Shown here: piece after piece, positions 42,307-51,416 of the stretch
Layout of the letters: each line of letters starts with the position of its first letter
Position numbering within the stretch: position 1 is the first letter of the stretch
DNA from: Caldovatus sediminis
GTDB taxonomy: Bacteria > Pseudomonadota > Alphaproteobacteria > Acetobacterales > Acetobacteraceae
DNA length: 64,000 nt
Reading direction: 5' to 3'
Assembly: GCF_014644455.1 (NCBI RefSeq)
Contig: NZ_BMKS01000002.1
Location: 248,001 to 312,000, forward strand
Notes under the pieces: generated by a model
Told to the model about the DNA's origin: nothing
What the model saw: only the letters and a program-made list of their open reading frames with translations
The model's database searches: none
Made by a program: the position numbers and the translations under genes

Positions 42307-43509
42307 ATGCCCGCCCTCGCCGAACGCCTGAAGAACGTCTCGATCTCCGCCTCGGTCGTGATGACCGTGAAGGGGCGCGAGCTGGCGGCGAAGGGCGTGA
42401 AGGTCATCAGCCTCGCCTCCGGCGAGCCCGACTTCCCGACGCCGCCGCACGCGATCGAGGCGGCGCACCAGGCGGCGCTCCGCGGCGACACCAGGTACCC
42501 GCCGCAGGACGGCACGCCGGCGCTCAAGGCCGCCGTGCAGCGCAAGTTCCGGCGCGACAACAACCTCGACTACGCGCTCGACGAGATCCTGATCGGCAAC
42601 GGCGGCAAGCAGATCATCCACAGCGCGATGATGGCCACCTGCGACCCCGGCGACGAGGTGGTGATCCCCTCGCCCTTCTGGATCAGCTACGCCGAGATCG
42701 CGAAGATCCCGGGCGCCGTGCCGGTGCCGGTCAACTGCCCGCAGAACAACGGCTTCCGCCTGCGCCCGGAGGACCTCGACGCCGCCATCACCCCGCGCAC
42801 CAGGTGGGTGATGCTGAACTTCCCGAACAACCCGACCGGCGCCGCCTGCACCCGCGCGCAGATGCGGGCGATCGCCGAGGTGCTGCTGAGGCACCCCCAC
42901 GTCTGGGTCCTCAGCGACGACATGTACGAGCACATGATCTACGACGGGTTCGAGTTCTGCACCATCGCCGAGGTCGAGCCGCGCCTGAAGGAGCGCACCC
43001 TCACCGTCAACGGCGTCTCCAAGACCTACGCCATGACCGGCTGGCGCATCGGCTTCGGCGGCGGGCCGCGCGCGCTGATCAGGGGCATGCTCACCATGCA
43101 GGGGCAGGCGACCGCCGGCGTCTCCACCATCAGCCAGGCCGCCGCCGCCGCCGCGCTCGACGGCCCGCAGGACCTGATCCGCGAGCGCCAGGCGATCTAC
43201 AAGGAGCGGCGCGACCTGGTCGTGGACCTGCTGAACCAGGCCGAGGGCATCGCCTGCCACAAGCCGGAGGGCGCCTTCTACGTCTTCCCGAACATCGCCG
43301 GCTGCCTCGGCAAGACCAGCAAGGGCGGGCGGCGGATCGAGACCGACACCGACTTCGCCCTCGCCCTGCTCGAGGAGAAGCACGTCGCCACGGTGCAGGG
43401 CGCGGCCTACGGCATGAGCCCCTACCTGCGCATCTCCTACGCCACCGACACGGCGAGCCTGCGCGAGGCCTGCGCCCGCATCCAGGAGTTCTGCCGGGAG
43501 CTGCGGTGA
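42307..43509 (+). CDS. Class I aspartate-type aminotransferase (paralogue of 39223-40425)
   Basis: 400 aa. PLP Lys in [46 protein letters not shown]. Collinear with the other copy over the whole length, but clearly diverged (for example GDTRYPPQDGTPALKAAV versus [18 protein letters not shown]). Start overlaps nothing; upstream CACTTGGCG...CATAAG is a weak promoter. Its stop overlaps the GNAT start by 4 bases. Confidence 0.93.
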   Translation: MPALAERLKNVSISASVVMTVKGRELAAKGVKVISLASGEPDFPTPPHAIEAAHQAALRGDTRYPPQDGTPALKAAVQRKFRRDNNLDYALDEILIGNGGKQIIHSAMMATCDPGDEVVIPSPFWISYAEIAKIPGAVPVPVNCPQNNGFRLRPEDLDAAITPRTRWVMLNFPNNPTGAACTRAQMRAIAEVLLRHPHVWVLSDDMYEHMIYDGFEFCTIAEVEPRLKERTLTVNGVSKTYAMTGWRIGFGGGPRALIRGMLTMQGQATAGVSTISQAAAAAALDGPQDLIRERQAIYKERRDLVVDLLNQAEGIACHKPEGAFYVFPNIAGCLGKTSKGGRRIETDTDFALALLEEKHVATVQGAAYGMSPYLRISYATDTASLREACARIQEFCRELR

Positions 43510-44225
43510 ACGCCGCTGCCCCCCTGCTCCGCCCGGGGCGCGACGCCGACGCCGCGGGCTTCATCGCGCTGATCGGCGCCTGCTGGGCCGAGTATCCGGG
43601 CTGCGTGCTCGACGTGGACGGCGAGGTGCCGGAGCTGCGCGCCCTCGCCACCCATTTCGCCGGCCGGGGCGGCGCCCTCTGGGCCGCGGAGCGCGACGGG
43701 CGCGTCGTCGGCATGGTCGGCGCGCACCCGCTGCCCGGGGACGACGCCTGGGAGATCTGCCGCATGTACGTCGCGGCGGAGGAGCGCGGCACCGGCCTCG
43801 CCCGCCGCCTGCTCGACGCCGCCGAGGCGCAGGCCCGCGCCGCCGGCGCGCGGCGCCTGGTGCTGTGGTCGGACACGCGCTTCGGGCGCGCGCACCGCTT
43901 CTACGAGAAGCGCGGCTACGTGCGCGCGGGCCCGATCCGCGTCCTCGGCGACCTCTCGAACTCGCTCGAGTTCGGCTACGCCAAGCCCGCGTGCGGGCTG
44001 GCGGTCGAGGTCCTGGACGCGGCGGCCGCCTCCTCTGGGCCGGCCACGCCCGGATGGTCCGGTTCGCCGGATGGGAGCGGCTGCCCGGCGGTATCGAGGA
44101 AAGCCCGCGCCTGTTTCCCGACCGGCGCGCGCTCCGCGCCGCACGGGCCGAGGCGGATGCCCGCATCGAGATCTGGGCGGAGACCGTGCCGGAGGACCGG
44201 CTCGCCGCGCCGCTGGCCTGGATGA
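43506..44225 (+). CDS. GNAT acetyltransferase, C-terminally altered
   Basis: GTG start in a GTGA overlap with the aminotransferase. Residues 1-165 are a GNAT domain: EICRMYVAAEERGTGLARRLL is the acetyl-CoA loop, and HRFYEKRGYVRAG the C-terminal beta-strand. After LEFGYAKPACGLAVEVLDAA (about residue 174) the frame runs into sequence that in another frame encodes DinB, and reads as low-complexity to a stop at 44225. The natural C-terminus (often a second GNAT-like domain in relatives) has probably been lost. Confidence 0.75.
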   Translation: MNAAAPLLRPGRDADAAGFIALIGACWAEYPGCVLDVDGEVPELRALATHFAGRGGALWAAERDGRVVGMVGAHPLPGDDAWEICRMYVAAEERGTGLARRLLDAAEAQARAAGARRLVLWSDTRFGRAHRFYEKRGYVRAGPIRVLGDLSNSLEFGYAKPACGLAVEVLDAAAASSGPATPGWSGSPDGSGCPAVSRKARACFPTGARSAPHGPRRMPASRSGRRPCRRTGSPRRWPG

Positions 44226-44401
44226 GCGGGGCCAGGGGGCAGCGGACGACCCGGCCCTGCCGGGTTGCGGCGGCGCACTTCCTCAACCGCCGGACGCACC
44301 ACCGCGGCCAGGCGCACTGCCTGCTCGCCCAGGTCGGCGCCAGGCCGGAGGACACGGACCTGCCCTGGATGGTGGACCTCGGCGCGCTTGGCCTCGGCTG
44401 A
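44024..44401 (+). pseudogene. DinB family protein, N-terminus missing
   Basis: In frame 2 from about 44024: RLLWAGHARMVRFAGWERLPG..., DARIEIWAETV, and AHFLNRRTHHRGQAHCLLAQVG, then the family C-terminus. Intact DinB has about 40 more N-terminal residues, including the metal-binding His just before LLWAD; the homology here starts exactly after that His position. NHQTHHRGQ reads NRRTHHRGQ, so a second ligand region is also altered. DinB-type proteins are metal-dependent four-helix transferases. The 5' part is replaced by the 3' part of the GNAT gene. Confidence 0.65.
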
Positions 44402-44528
44402 CGCGCCGCGCCGTCCCGCCTCACGATAAGCTGAGTTGCGGCGGCCGGCCGCGCCGGGCGCCGGTCCGTCCGGCGGCGCCGGTCCGGCGTTGCATGGCCG
44501 GACAGCCATGAAGCCGGACGAGGGCGCG

Positions 44529-44908
44529 ATGGCGAACGATTCGATCTAGGAGGGGGGTACTTCTTCGCCGACAACGGCGACGTGTGGGGCGGCGTGCTCT
44601 ACGCCGACTCGACCCTCTACATGGCGGGCGACTGGTTCCACGACGTGGGCGGCTACTACTACGTCGCGAAGGAGACCGCCTACCGCCATGACATCAGCGA
44701 CTACTTCGGGATCGCCTTCGAGGACGGCTCGGTCTACATCGGGTGGTACTACGAAGCGGCCACCGCGCGCTTCCTCTCCACCTACAGCGGTGGCAACTAC
44801 GCCGCCGGTGCCCTCGGGCTGGGCAGCGAGTACGACTTCGCCTGGGACGGCCTGCGCTGGGACGATTTCGGTCTCGGCGGCCAGTACCAGGCGACGCTGT
44901 TCGCGTAG
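44529..44908 (+). pseudogene. Aromatic-rich small protein with apparent frameshift at the start
   Basis: From about 44543 frame 2 encodes LGGGYFFADNGDVWGG, VLYADSTLYMAGDWFHD, YYYVAKETAYRHD, IGWYYEAATARFLSTY and WDGLRWDDF, rich in Tyr/Trp/Asp and probably beta-structured. The only good start, ATG 44529, is in another frame (MANDSI then TAG); adding one base near 44547 would join them as MANDSILGGGYFF. GTG 44582 is an in-frame alternative start with AGGAGG about 27 bp upstream. Function unknown; I recognise no domain. Confidence 0.55.
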
Positions 44909-45054
44909 CTTCGCGGGCGGCCGGCGGCGCGGGCACGGCGGGGCTCGCGCGAGCGGGGCCGATCTGCTGGAAAAGGGCGGGACGGCGACGGGGCGCCACC
45001 TGCGGCGCCCCGTCGCCTCGTCGGACCGCGCTGCGCGCGGGGGAGAAAGGCGGG

Positions 45055-46860
45055 TTGCCCGAACACCACACGCCGCTGATCGCCACCATCGCCCTTGGGC
45101 TCGTGCTCGCCTTCGCGCTCGGCCTCGCGGCGCACCGGCTGCGCGTCTCGCCGATCGTGGGCTACCTGCTCGCGGGCATCGCCGTCGGTCCCTTCACGCC
45201 GGGCTTCGTCGCCGACCAGGACCTCGCCAACCAGCTCGCCGAGATCGGCGTGATCCTGCTGATGTTCGCGGTCGGGCTGCACTTCTCGCTGGGCGACCTG
45301 ATGTCGGTGCGCGCGATTGCCCTGCCCGGCGCGATCGCGCAGATCGTGGTGGCGACGCTGCTCGGCACGGCGCTCGCCTGGCAGTTCGGCTGGGGCCTCG
45401 GCGCGGGGCTGGTGTTCGGCCTCGCCCTCTCGGTCGCGAGCACGGTGGTGCTGGTCCGCGCGCTGCAGGAGCGGCGCATCCTGGAGACCGAGCGCGGGCG
45501 CATCGCGGTCGGCTGGCTGGTGGTGGAGGATCTGGCGATGGTCCTCGCCCTGGTGGTGCTGCCCGCGGTCGGCGGCGCGCTGGCGGTGGGCGGCGCGGCG
45601 CCGGGCGGCTTCGGCATCGCCGTGCTGGTGGCGCTGACCCTCGCCAAGGTCGGGGCGTTCGTCGCGGTGATGCTGGTCGCGGGGCGGCGCGTGATCCCCT
45701 GGCTGATGCACTACACGGCGTATTCGGGATCGCGCGAGCTGTTCCGCCTCGCCGTCTACGCCGTCGCGCTCGGCGTCGCCTACGCCGCGGCGGCGCTGTT
45801 CGGCGTCTCGTTCGCGCTCGGCGCCTTCTTCGCGGGGATGGTGCTGAGCGAGAGCCAGCTCAGCCAGCGCGCGGCGGAGGAGGCGCTGCCGCTGCGCGAC
45901 GCCTTCGCGGTGCTGTTCTTCATCTCCGTCGGCATGCTGTTCGACCCGCGCATCCTCGTGGAGGCGCCGCTCGCGGTGCTGGCGACGGTCGCCATCATCG
46001 TGGTCGGGAAGTCGGTCGCGGCGGTGCTGATCGTGCGCGCCTTCGGGCAGTCCTGGGCGACGGGGCTGACCATCGCGGCGAGCCTCGCGCAGATCGGCGA
46101 GTTCTCCTTCATCCTCGCCGGGCTCGGCGTCGTGCTCGGGCTGCTGCCGGCGGAAGGGCGGGACCTGGTGCTGGCGGGGGCGATCCTCTCGATCCTGGTC
46201 AATCCCTTCCTGTTCAGCACGGTGGAGCGGCGGCGGGTGCGCCTGGTCCGCCCGCACCCCGCCGGGGCGGCGCCGGCGCCCGAGGCGGCGGGCGCCGCGT
46301 CCGGGCCCGTCGCGCCGGCGCCTGCGATGCCGGAACCCGTTGGGGCCCCGGCGCCGCCCGTCTCGCCCTCGGCCGGGGACCCGCCGGCGCGAGACGAGAG
46401 GCCGCCGGTGACGGCGCTCACCGGCCACGACGTGCTGGTGGGCTACGGCCGCGTCGGCTCGCTGGTCGGCGCGGGGCTGCTCGCCGCCGGCCGCCCCGTG
46501 CTGGTGTTCGAGGAGCGCAGCGAGGCGGTCGAGGCGGCGCGGCGCGCCGGCGCCGAGGTCGTCGAGGGCAACGCCGCCGATCCCGAGGTGATCGCCGCGG
46601 CCAACCTGGCCGCGGCGCGGCGCCTGTTCGTCACCGTGCCGGAGGCGTTCGAGGCCGGACAGATCGTCGAGCAGGCTCGCGCGGCCAGCCCGGCGATCGA
46701 GATCGTCGCCCGCGCCCATTCGGAGGCCGAGGTCGCGCATCTGCGGGCGCTCGGCGCCGACCTGATCGTGATGGGCGAGCGGGAGATCGCGCACCGCATG
46801 CTCGAGCGGGCCGGGGCGGCGGCCGGGGCCGGCGCGCCCGGCCAGGAACCGGCGTCCTGA
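45055..46860 (+). CDS. KefB/YbaL-type cation:proton antiporter (CPA2) with RCK/TrkA-N domain
   Basis: 601 aa from TTG 45055 (GGAGAAAGGCGGG upstream). Twelve to thirteen hydrophobic helices with CPA2 motifs (YLLAGIAVGPFTPGF, GVILLMFAVGLHFSL, FISVGMLFDPRIL), an Ala/Pro-rich linker at about 400-455, then a soluble NAD-binding domain (HDVLVGYGRVGSLVGAGLL, VEGNAADPEVIAAANL). Exports K+ (or Na+) for protons, gated by the nucleotide domain; likely stress or electrophile response. Stand-alone gene. Confidence 0.92.
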   Translation: MPEHHTPLIATIALGLVLAFALGLAAHRLRVSPIVGYLLAGIAVGPFTPGFVADQDLANQLAEIGVILLMFAVGLHFSLGDLMSVRAIALPGAIAQIVVATLLGTALAWQFGWGLGAGLVFGLALSVASTVVLVRALQERRILETERGRIAVGWLVVEDLAMVLALVVLPAVGGALAVGGAAPGGFGIAVLVALTLAKVGAFVAVMLVAGRRVIPWLMHYTAYSGSRELFRLAVYAVALGVAYAAAALFGVSFALGAFFAGMVLSESQLSQRAAEEALPLRDAFAVLFFISVGMLFDPRILVEAPLAVLATVAIIVVGKSVAAVLIVRAFGQSWATGLTIAASLAQIGEFSFILAGLGVVLGLLPAEGRDLVLAGAILSILVNPFLFSTVERRRVRLVRPHPAGAAPAPEAAGAASGPVAPAPAMPEPVGAPAPPVSPSAGDPPARDERPPVTALTGHDVLVGYGRVGSLVGAGLLAAGRPVLVFEERSEAVEAARRAGAEVVEGNAADPEVIAAANLAAARRLFVTVPEAFEAGQIVEQARAASPAIEIVARAHSEAEVAHLRALGADLIVMGEREIAHRMLERAGAAAGAGAPGQEPAS

Positions 46861-46968
46861 CGCGCCCCGCGCCGCGCGCGCCGCCCCGCCGCCCGGGTTG
46901 ACCGCCGCGCCGGACCGGGCGAGCGTGCGCGCACGACGAGACCCGCCCGAGGGAGGAGCACCGCCGCC

Positions 46969-47370
46969 ATGTCCGCCGAAGACCAGGCCCTGTTCGACAA
47001 GGGACTCCCGATCCGCCGCGCCGTGCTCGGCGCGGACTACGTGGATTCGTCCCTCGCCAAGGCCGACGAGTTCATGATGGCCTTCCAGCGCGCGACCACC
47101 GCCTGGGCCTGGGGCTGGGCCTGGGGCGACCCGACGCTCGACCGCAAGACGCGCTCGATGCTGAACCTCGCCATGCTGACGGCGCTCGGCAAGACGCCGG
47201 AGATCAAGCTGCACGTGAAGGGCGCGCTGAACAACGGCCTGACGGTGGACCAGATCAAGGCGGTGCTGCTGCACGCGACGGCCTACTGCGGCATCCCCGC
47301 CGGCCTCGACGCCTTCAAGGCGGCGCACGAGGTGCTGGTCGCCGAGGGCGCGCTGCCGGGCAAGAAGTGA
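46969..47370 (+). CDS. Carboxymuconolactone decarboxylase family protein
   Basis: 133 aa, all-alpha. Family pattern LDRKTRSMLNLAMLTALGKTPEIKLHVKGALNNGLT and ATAYCGIPAGLDAFKAAHEV, with the conserved Glu, Cys and His of the AhpD-like fold. Related enzymes are decarboxylases or peroxidases. First of a tight three-gene operon with a hydroxyacid dehydrogenase and a lactonase, implying a lactone or hydroxyacid pathway. Confidence 0.9.
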   Translation: MSAEDQALFDKGLPIRRAVLGADYVDSSLAKADEFMMAFQRATTAWAWGWAWGDPTLDRKTRSMLNLAMLTALGKTPEIKLHVKGALNNGLTVDQIKAVLLHATAYCGIPAGLDAFKAAHEVLVAEGALPGKK

Positions 47371-47371
47371 G

Positions 47372-48286
47372 ATGAGCGCGACGCCCATCCGGCGCATCGG
47401 CTTCGTCGGCATCGGCAACATGGGCTGGCCGATGGCGGCGAACCTGGTGAGGGCCGGCTTCGAGGTCGCGGTGTGCGACGTCGCGCCCGGCCGCGCCGAG
47501 CGCTTCGCCGCCGAGGTGGGCGGCCGCGCCGCCGCCTCGGCCGCCGAGGCGGCGCGCGGCGCGGAGTGCGTCGTCACCATCGTGCCGACCAGCGCCGAGG
47601 TCGCCGCGGCGGTGGCGGCGATGGGCGACGCCCTCGCCCCCGGCGCGCTGCTGATCGACATGACCTCCGGCCAGCCGGGGAAGACGCGGGAGATCGCCGC
47701 CTCGCTCGCGCCGCGCGGCGTGGCGATGGTGGACTGCCCGGTCTCCGGCGGCGTGCCGCGGGCGCGCACGGGGGAGCTCGCGATCATGGCCGGCGGCGCC
47801 GAGGCCGACCTCGACCGCGCCGAGCCGGTGCTGCGCGCGATGGGCACCTCGATCCACCGCTGCGGGCCGATCGGCGCCGGTCAGGCGATGAAGGCGCTGA
47901 ACAACCTGGTCAGCGCCGGCGGCTTCCTGATCGGCGTCGAGGCGCTGCTGATCGGCCAGAAATTCGGCCTCGACCCGCAGAAGATGGTGGACGTGCTGAA
48001 CGCCTCCACCGGCATGAACAACAGCACGCAGAAGAAGTTCGCGCAGTACGTGCTCTCGCGCCGCTTCGACGCCGGCTTCACGCTCGACCTGATGGTCAAG
48101 GACCTCTCCATCGCCCTCGAGGTCGGGCGGGAGACGGCGACGCCGACGCCCTTCGCCGCGCTGTGCCGGGAGATGTGGGCCTCGGCGCTCGCAGCGCTCG
48201 GGCCGGGCCAGGACCACACGGCGATGGCGAAGCTCAGCGAGCAGCTCGCGGGCAACACCGTCCTGGGAGGGAACAGGGGGCCATGA
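47372..48286 (+). CDS. NAD(P)-dependent beta-hydroxyacid dehydrogenase (HIBADH family)
   Basis: 304 aa, starts 1 bp after the CMD gene. N-terminal Rossmann motif IGFVGIGNMGWPMAANLVRAG, substrate motif VDCPVSGGVPRARTG, catalytic Lys in GAGQAMKALNNLVSAG, and the C-terminal KDLSIALEVG helix. Oxidises or reduces a 3-hydroxyacid or tartronate semialdehyde-type compound. Stop overlaps the lactonase start as ATGA. Confidence 0.93.
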   Translation: MSATPIRRIGFVGIGNMGWPMAANLVRAGFEVAVCDVAPGRAERFAAEVGGRAAASAAEAARGAECVVTIVPTSAEVAAAVAAMGDALAPGALLIDMTSGQPGKTREIAASLAPRGVAMVDCPVSGGVPRARTGELAIMAGGAEADLDRAEPVLRAMGTSIHRCGPIGAGQAMKALNNLVSAGGFLIGVEALLIGQKFGLDPQKMVDVLNASTGMNNSTQKKFAQYVLSRRFDAGFTLDLMVKDLSIALEVGRETATPTPFAALCREMWASALAALGPGQDHTAMAKLSEQLAGNTVLGGNRGP

Positions 48287-49077
48287 CCTGGGAAGCCTAC
48301 GCGATCCGCTACGGCCGGCACGAGCGGCCGGCGCAGCACAACTTCCTGATGCCGGTCGAGGACGCCCACGAGGCGATGCCCCTCGACTACTACGTCTGGC
48401 TGCTGCGCGGCCCCGGCGGGCACGAGATCGTCGTGGACACCGGCTTCGACGAGGCGCTGGCGGCGCGGCGCAACCGCCGCATCAGCCGCTCCGTCGAGCG
48501 GGCGCTGCGCGACTTCGGCACCGATCCCGCGAAGGTGCGGGACGTGATCCTCACCCACCTGCACTACGACCACGCCGGCAACATCGACCTCTTCGCCAAC
48601 GCCCGCGTCCACATCCAGGACCGCGAGATGGCCTTCGCCACCGGGCGGCACATGTGCACGGCCTGCATCCGCCTGCCGTTCGAGGCGGACCACGTGATCG
48701 CGGCGGTCCGGGCCCTCTACAGCGACCGCATGGTGTTCCACGACGGCGAGGGCGAGGTGGCGCCGGGCGTCACGGTGCACCGCGTCGGCGGGCACAGCGA
48801 CGGGCTGCAGGTGGTGCGGGTGGAGACGGCGCGCGGCCCGGTGGTGCTCGCCTCCGACGCGATGCACTTCTATGCCAACGTCACGCGCGGCAATCCCTTC
48901 CCGATCGTCTTCGACCTCGGCGCGATGACGCAGGGCTGGAAGCTGGCGAGGCGGCTCGCCGGCGGGGACGGGACGCGCGTCGTGCCGGGCCACGACCCGG
49001 AGGTGCGGCGCATCTACCCGGCGGTGCCCGGGACGGACGGCGAGGTGGTGGCGCTGCACCTGGCGCCGAGGGCCTAG
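48283..49077 (+). CDS. Metallo-beta-lactamase fold lactonase (AHL-lactonase-like)
   Basis: 264 aa. Metal site HLHYDHAGN (residues 92-99), later GGHSDGLQV, LASDAMHFY and VVPGHDPEV provide the remaining ligands; IVVDTGFDEALAARR precedes the site as in N-acyl-homoserine lactonases. The operon context (CMD and hydroxyacid dehydrogenase) suggests a lactone of central or aromatic catabolism rather than quorum signals, but both remain possible. Confidence 0.9.
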   Translation: MTWEAYAIRYGRHERPAQHNFLMPVEDAHEAMPLDYYVWLLRGPGGHEIVVDTGFDEALAARRNRRISRSVERALRDFGTDPAKVRDVILTHLHYDHAGNIDLFANARVHIQDREMAFATGRHMCTACIRLPFEADHVIAAVRALYSDRMVFHDGEGEVAPGVTVHRVGGHSDGLQVVRVETARGPVVLASDAMHFYANVTRGNPFPIVFDLGAMTQGWKLARRLAGGDGTRVVPGHDPEVRRIYPAVPGTDGEVVALHLAPRA

Positions 49078-49215
49078 GGCAGGTCGCGGAGGGCCGCAAA
49101 CGGGCGGGAGCGCGAATCGGCCCGCCAAGCGGCGGGCGGGGGCCGCCGCGCGGGCACGGCCCCGGCCCGCCGCGATCGGGCGGGGCGGCGCCGGCCGCTC
49201 CCCGCGCGGCTCGCC

Positions 49216-49746
49216 TCAGTCGCGCGCCTGGAGGTGCGCCTCCAGCATCCACAGCATCTTGTCCACGGCGCGGGACTGCTCGGTCAGCAGGTCGGCGGTG
49301 TCCGCGTCGCCCGCCTCGTCGGTCTGGCCGATCCCCTCGCGCAGCGCCTTCGCCACCTGGGCGTAGCGCTGGGACAGCGCCTTCACGTGGCCCAGGCCGT
49401 CGTAGAGGTCCGTCGGGTAGGGCTCGAGCCGGGTGCCCTGGGCCAGGGCCTGCGTCGTGCCGACCGCGGTGCCGCCGAGCGTGACGATGCGCTCGGCCAG
49501 GTCGTCCGCGCCCGCGGCGAGCTGAGTGTAGAACTTCTCGAACAGCTCGTGCAGGTGGCCGAAATGCGGGCCCTTGACGTTCCAGTGCGCCTGGCGCGTG
49601 GCGTTGTAGAGGTCCACCGTGTCGGTGAGGCAGGCCTGAAGGACGCCGATCGAGACCTTCTTCGCGTTGTCCGGCGTGTCGTTCAGCGTCCGGTGGTGCG
49701 GCCTGCCCGCCGCGGCGTCCGCAGTCGCGCTGGCGCCCTTTGGCAT
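49216..49746 (-). CDS. dps: Dps ferritin-like DNA-binding protein
   Basis: 176 aa. Ferroxidase motif RQAHWNVKGPHFGHLHELFEKFY then DDLAERIVTLGG; a Lys/Ala/Thr-rich N-terminus (MPKGASATADAAAGRPHHR) could bind DNA. Stores iron and protects DNA during oxidative stress. Start ATG 49746 behind AAGGAGACGGAGC. A promoter-like pair sits just upstream, between it and the MFS stop. Confidence 0.93.
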   Translation of the reverse strand: MPKGASATADAAAGRPHHRTLNDTPDNAKKVSIGVLQACLTDTVDLYNATRQAHWNVKGPHFGHLHELFEKFYTQLAAGADDLAERIVTLGGTAVGTTQALAQGTRLEPYPTDLYDGLGHVKALSQRYAQVAKALREGIGQTDEAGDADTADLLTEQSRAVDKMLWMLEAHLQARD

Positions 49747-49778
49747 GCTCCGTCTCCTTCGTTCGTTGCGGTGAGGAG

Positions 49779-49806
49779 GATATAGGGCGGCCCTCGGCCG
49801 CGTCAG
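49779..49806 (-). promoter_or_regulatory. Candidate dps promoter
   Basis: Minus strand: CTGACG (49806-49801), 16-bp spacer, TATATC (49784-49779), ending about 33 bp before the dps start codon. The -35 overlaps the MFS stop codon. A TATATC hexamer is rare in this composition. Confidence 0.5.
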
Positions 49807-51416
49807 CCCTCCTCCGGCACGACGTTGAGGTAGCGCGCGGCCTCCGGCGGGCCGTCGCCGCGGTGCAACGCGGCGGCGCGGGCGAGCGTTGCGCGGTCCT
49901 CCTCGGTCATCCGGTCGGCCTCGCGCAGGTGCTCGGTCCAGGACTCCACCGCCCAGAGCTCGACCCAGCGCTCGGGGTGGGCGATGTCCTCGTAGAGCCG
50001 CCAGAGCAGCGCGCCGCCGCGCTGGCGCACGCGGCGCACCTCGGCCATGGCCCGCAGGAAGGCGGCGCGGTCGGCGGGGTCTATGCGGTAGCGCACCACC
50101 TCGAGCACCCGGCCGGACCGGCCGGCGGCCAGCAGCCGGGCGAGCTCGGCGTCGGCGTCCTCCGGGCGCGGCATGGGTACGGCGAGGGCATCCGAACCGC
50201 CGGCGGCCGGGGCCGGATCGAGCCGCCAGCCGCGCACCGCGACGGCCGCCGCCGCGCCGAGCACGCCCGCCGCCCCGAGGGCGAGCGGCAGGCCGAACGC
50301 GCTGCCGACCCAGCCCCACAGCACCGAGCCGAGGGCGAGGGCGCCGAAGAAGCTGAGCTGGTAGATGCCGATGGCGCGCGCCCGCACCCAGGCGGGGGAG
50401 GCGAGCTGCGCCGCGGTCTGCAGCGTGCTCGCGGCGCCGATCCAGGCGGCGCCGAACACCACCATGGCGAGGGCCGCCGGCACCCAGTGGGTCGCGAGGC
50501 CGAGCAGCGCCACCGCCGCCCCGGAAAGCAGCGAGGCGGCGAACACGGTCCGCCCGCGCTCCCTCAGCCGCGCGCCGATCCGGGGCAGGACGAAGCCGGT
50601 GGCGACCGAGCCCAGCCCCATCGCCGCCAGCATCAGTCCGAAGGCGTCGGGGCCGAGGCCGAGGCGCTCCCGCACCACCAGCGGCAGCAGCGCCCAGACG
50701 GCGGCGGTGAAGAAGAAGAACGCGCAGGCGCGGAGGATCGCCGCGTGCATCGGCGGCGAGGCGGCGACGAAGCGCACGCCCGCGCGCATGGCGCCGAGGA
50801 AGTGCTCCTTCGGCAGCACCGCGCTCGGGCGCGGGCGGCGCCAGGCGAGCAGCGCGGCGATGAGCGCGAGGAAGGTCACGGCGTTCAGCGCGAAGGCCGC
50901 CGCCACGCCGAGGGCGGCGATCACGAATCCGCCGAGCGCCGGGCCGACCGCGCGCGCCAGGTTGAAGCCGATGCCGTTGAGCGCGATGGCGCCGACCAGG
51001 TCCTCGCGCGGCACCAGTTCCGGCGTGGTCGCGGCCCAGGCGGGAAAGTTGGCGGCCTGGCCGACGCCGATGGCGAAGGTCAGGGCGATCAGGCCCCATG
51101 GACCGAGCCCGCCGGTCGCGGTCAGCGCCGCGAGCAGCAGGGCGACGAGGGTGATCCAGCCCTGCGCGGCGATCAGGTAGAGCCGACGGTCGAGGATGTC
51201 GGCCAGCGCCCCGGCGGGGAGGGCGAAGAGGAACACCGGCAGCATGGTCGCCGCCTGCACCAGGCTGACCATGAGCGGCGACGGGGCGAGCGAGGTCATC
51301 AGCCAGCCGGCGCCGGTGTTCTGGACCCAGAGCCCGACGTTGGAGGCGAGGCTCGCCATCCAGAGCATGCGGAAGGTCGGATGGCGGAGCGGAGCGAAGA
51401 CGCCGGCGGTGGGCAT
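49803..51416 (-). CDS. MFS transporter with C-terminal ABM-like domain (MFS_3)
   Basis: 537 aa from ATG 51416. Twelve-helix EntS-like exporter (FRMLWMASLASNVGLWVQNTGAGWLM; FALPAGALADILDRR), then from about 420 a soluble domain VVRYRIDPADRAAFLRAMAEV with LYEDIAHPERWVELWAVESW, resembling a single antibiotic-biosynthesis-monooxygenase (ABM) barrel. This fusion is known in the family and its role is unclear. Followed after about 56 bp by dps on the same strand. Confidence 0.88.
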   Translation of the reverse strand: MPTAGVFAPLRHPTFRMLWMASLASNVGLWVQNTGAGWLMTSLAPSPLMVSLVQAATMLPVFLFALPAGALADILDRRLYLIAAQGWITLVALLLAALTATGGLGPWGLIALTFAIGVGQAANFPAWAATTPELVPREDLVGAIALNGIGFNLARAVGPALGGFVIAALGVAAAFALNAVTFLALIAALLAWRRPRPSAVLPKEHFLGAMRAGVRFVAASPPMHAAILRACAFFFFTAAVWALLPLVVRERLGLGPDAFGLMLAAMGLGSVATGFVLPRIGARLRERGRTVFAASLLSGAAVALLGLATHWVPAALAMVVFGAAWIGAASTLQTAAQLASPAWVRARAIGIYQLSFFGALALGSVLWGWVGSAFGLPLALGAAGVLGAAAAVAVRGWRLDPAPAAGGSDALAVPMPRPEDADAELARLLAAGRSGRVLEVVRYRIDPADRAAFLRAMAEVRRVRQRGGALLWRLYEDIAHPERWVELWAVESWTEHLREADRMTEEDRATLARAAALHRGDGPPEAARYLNVVPEEG

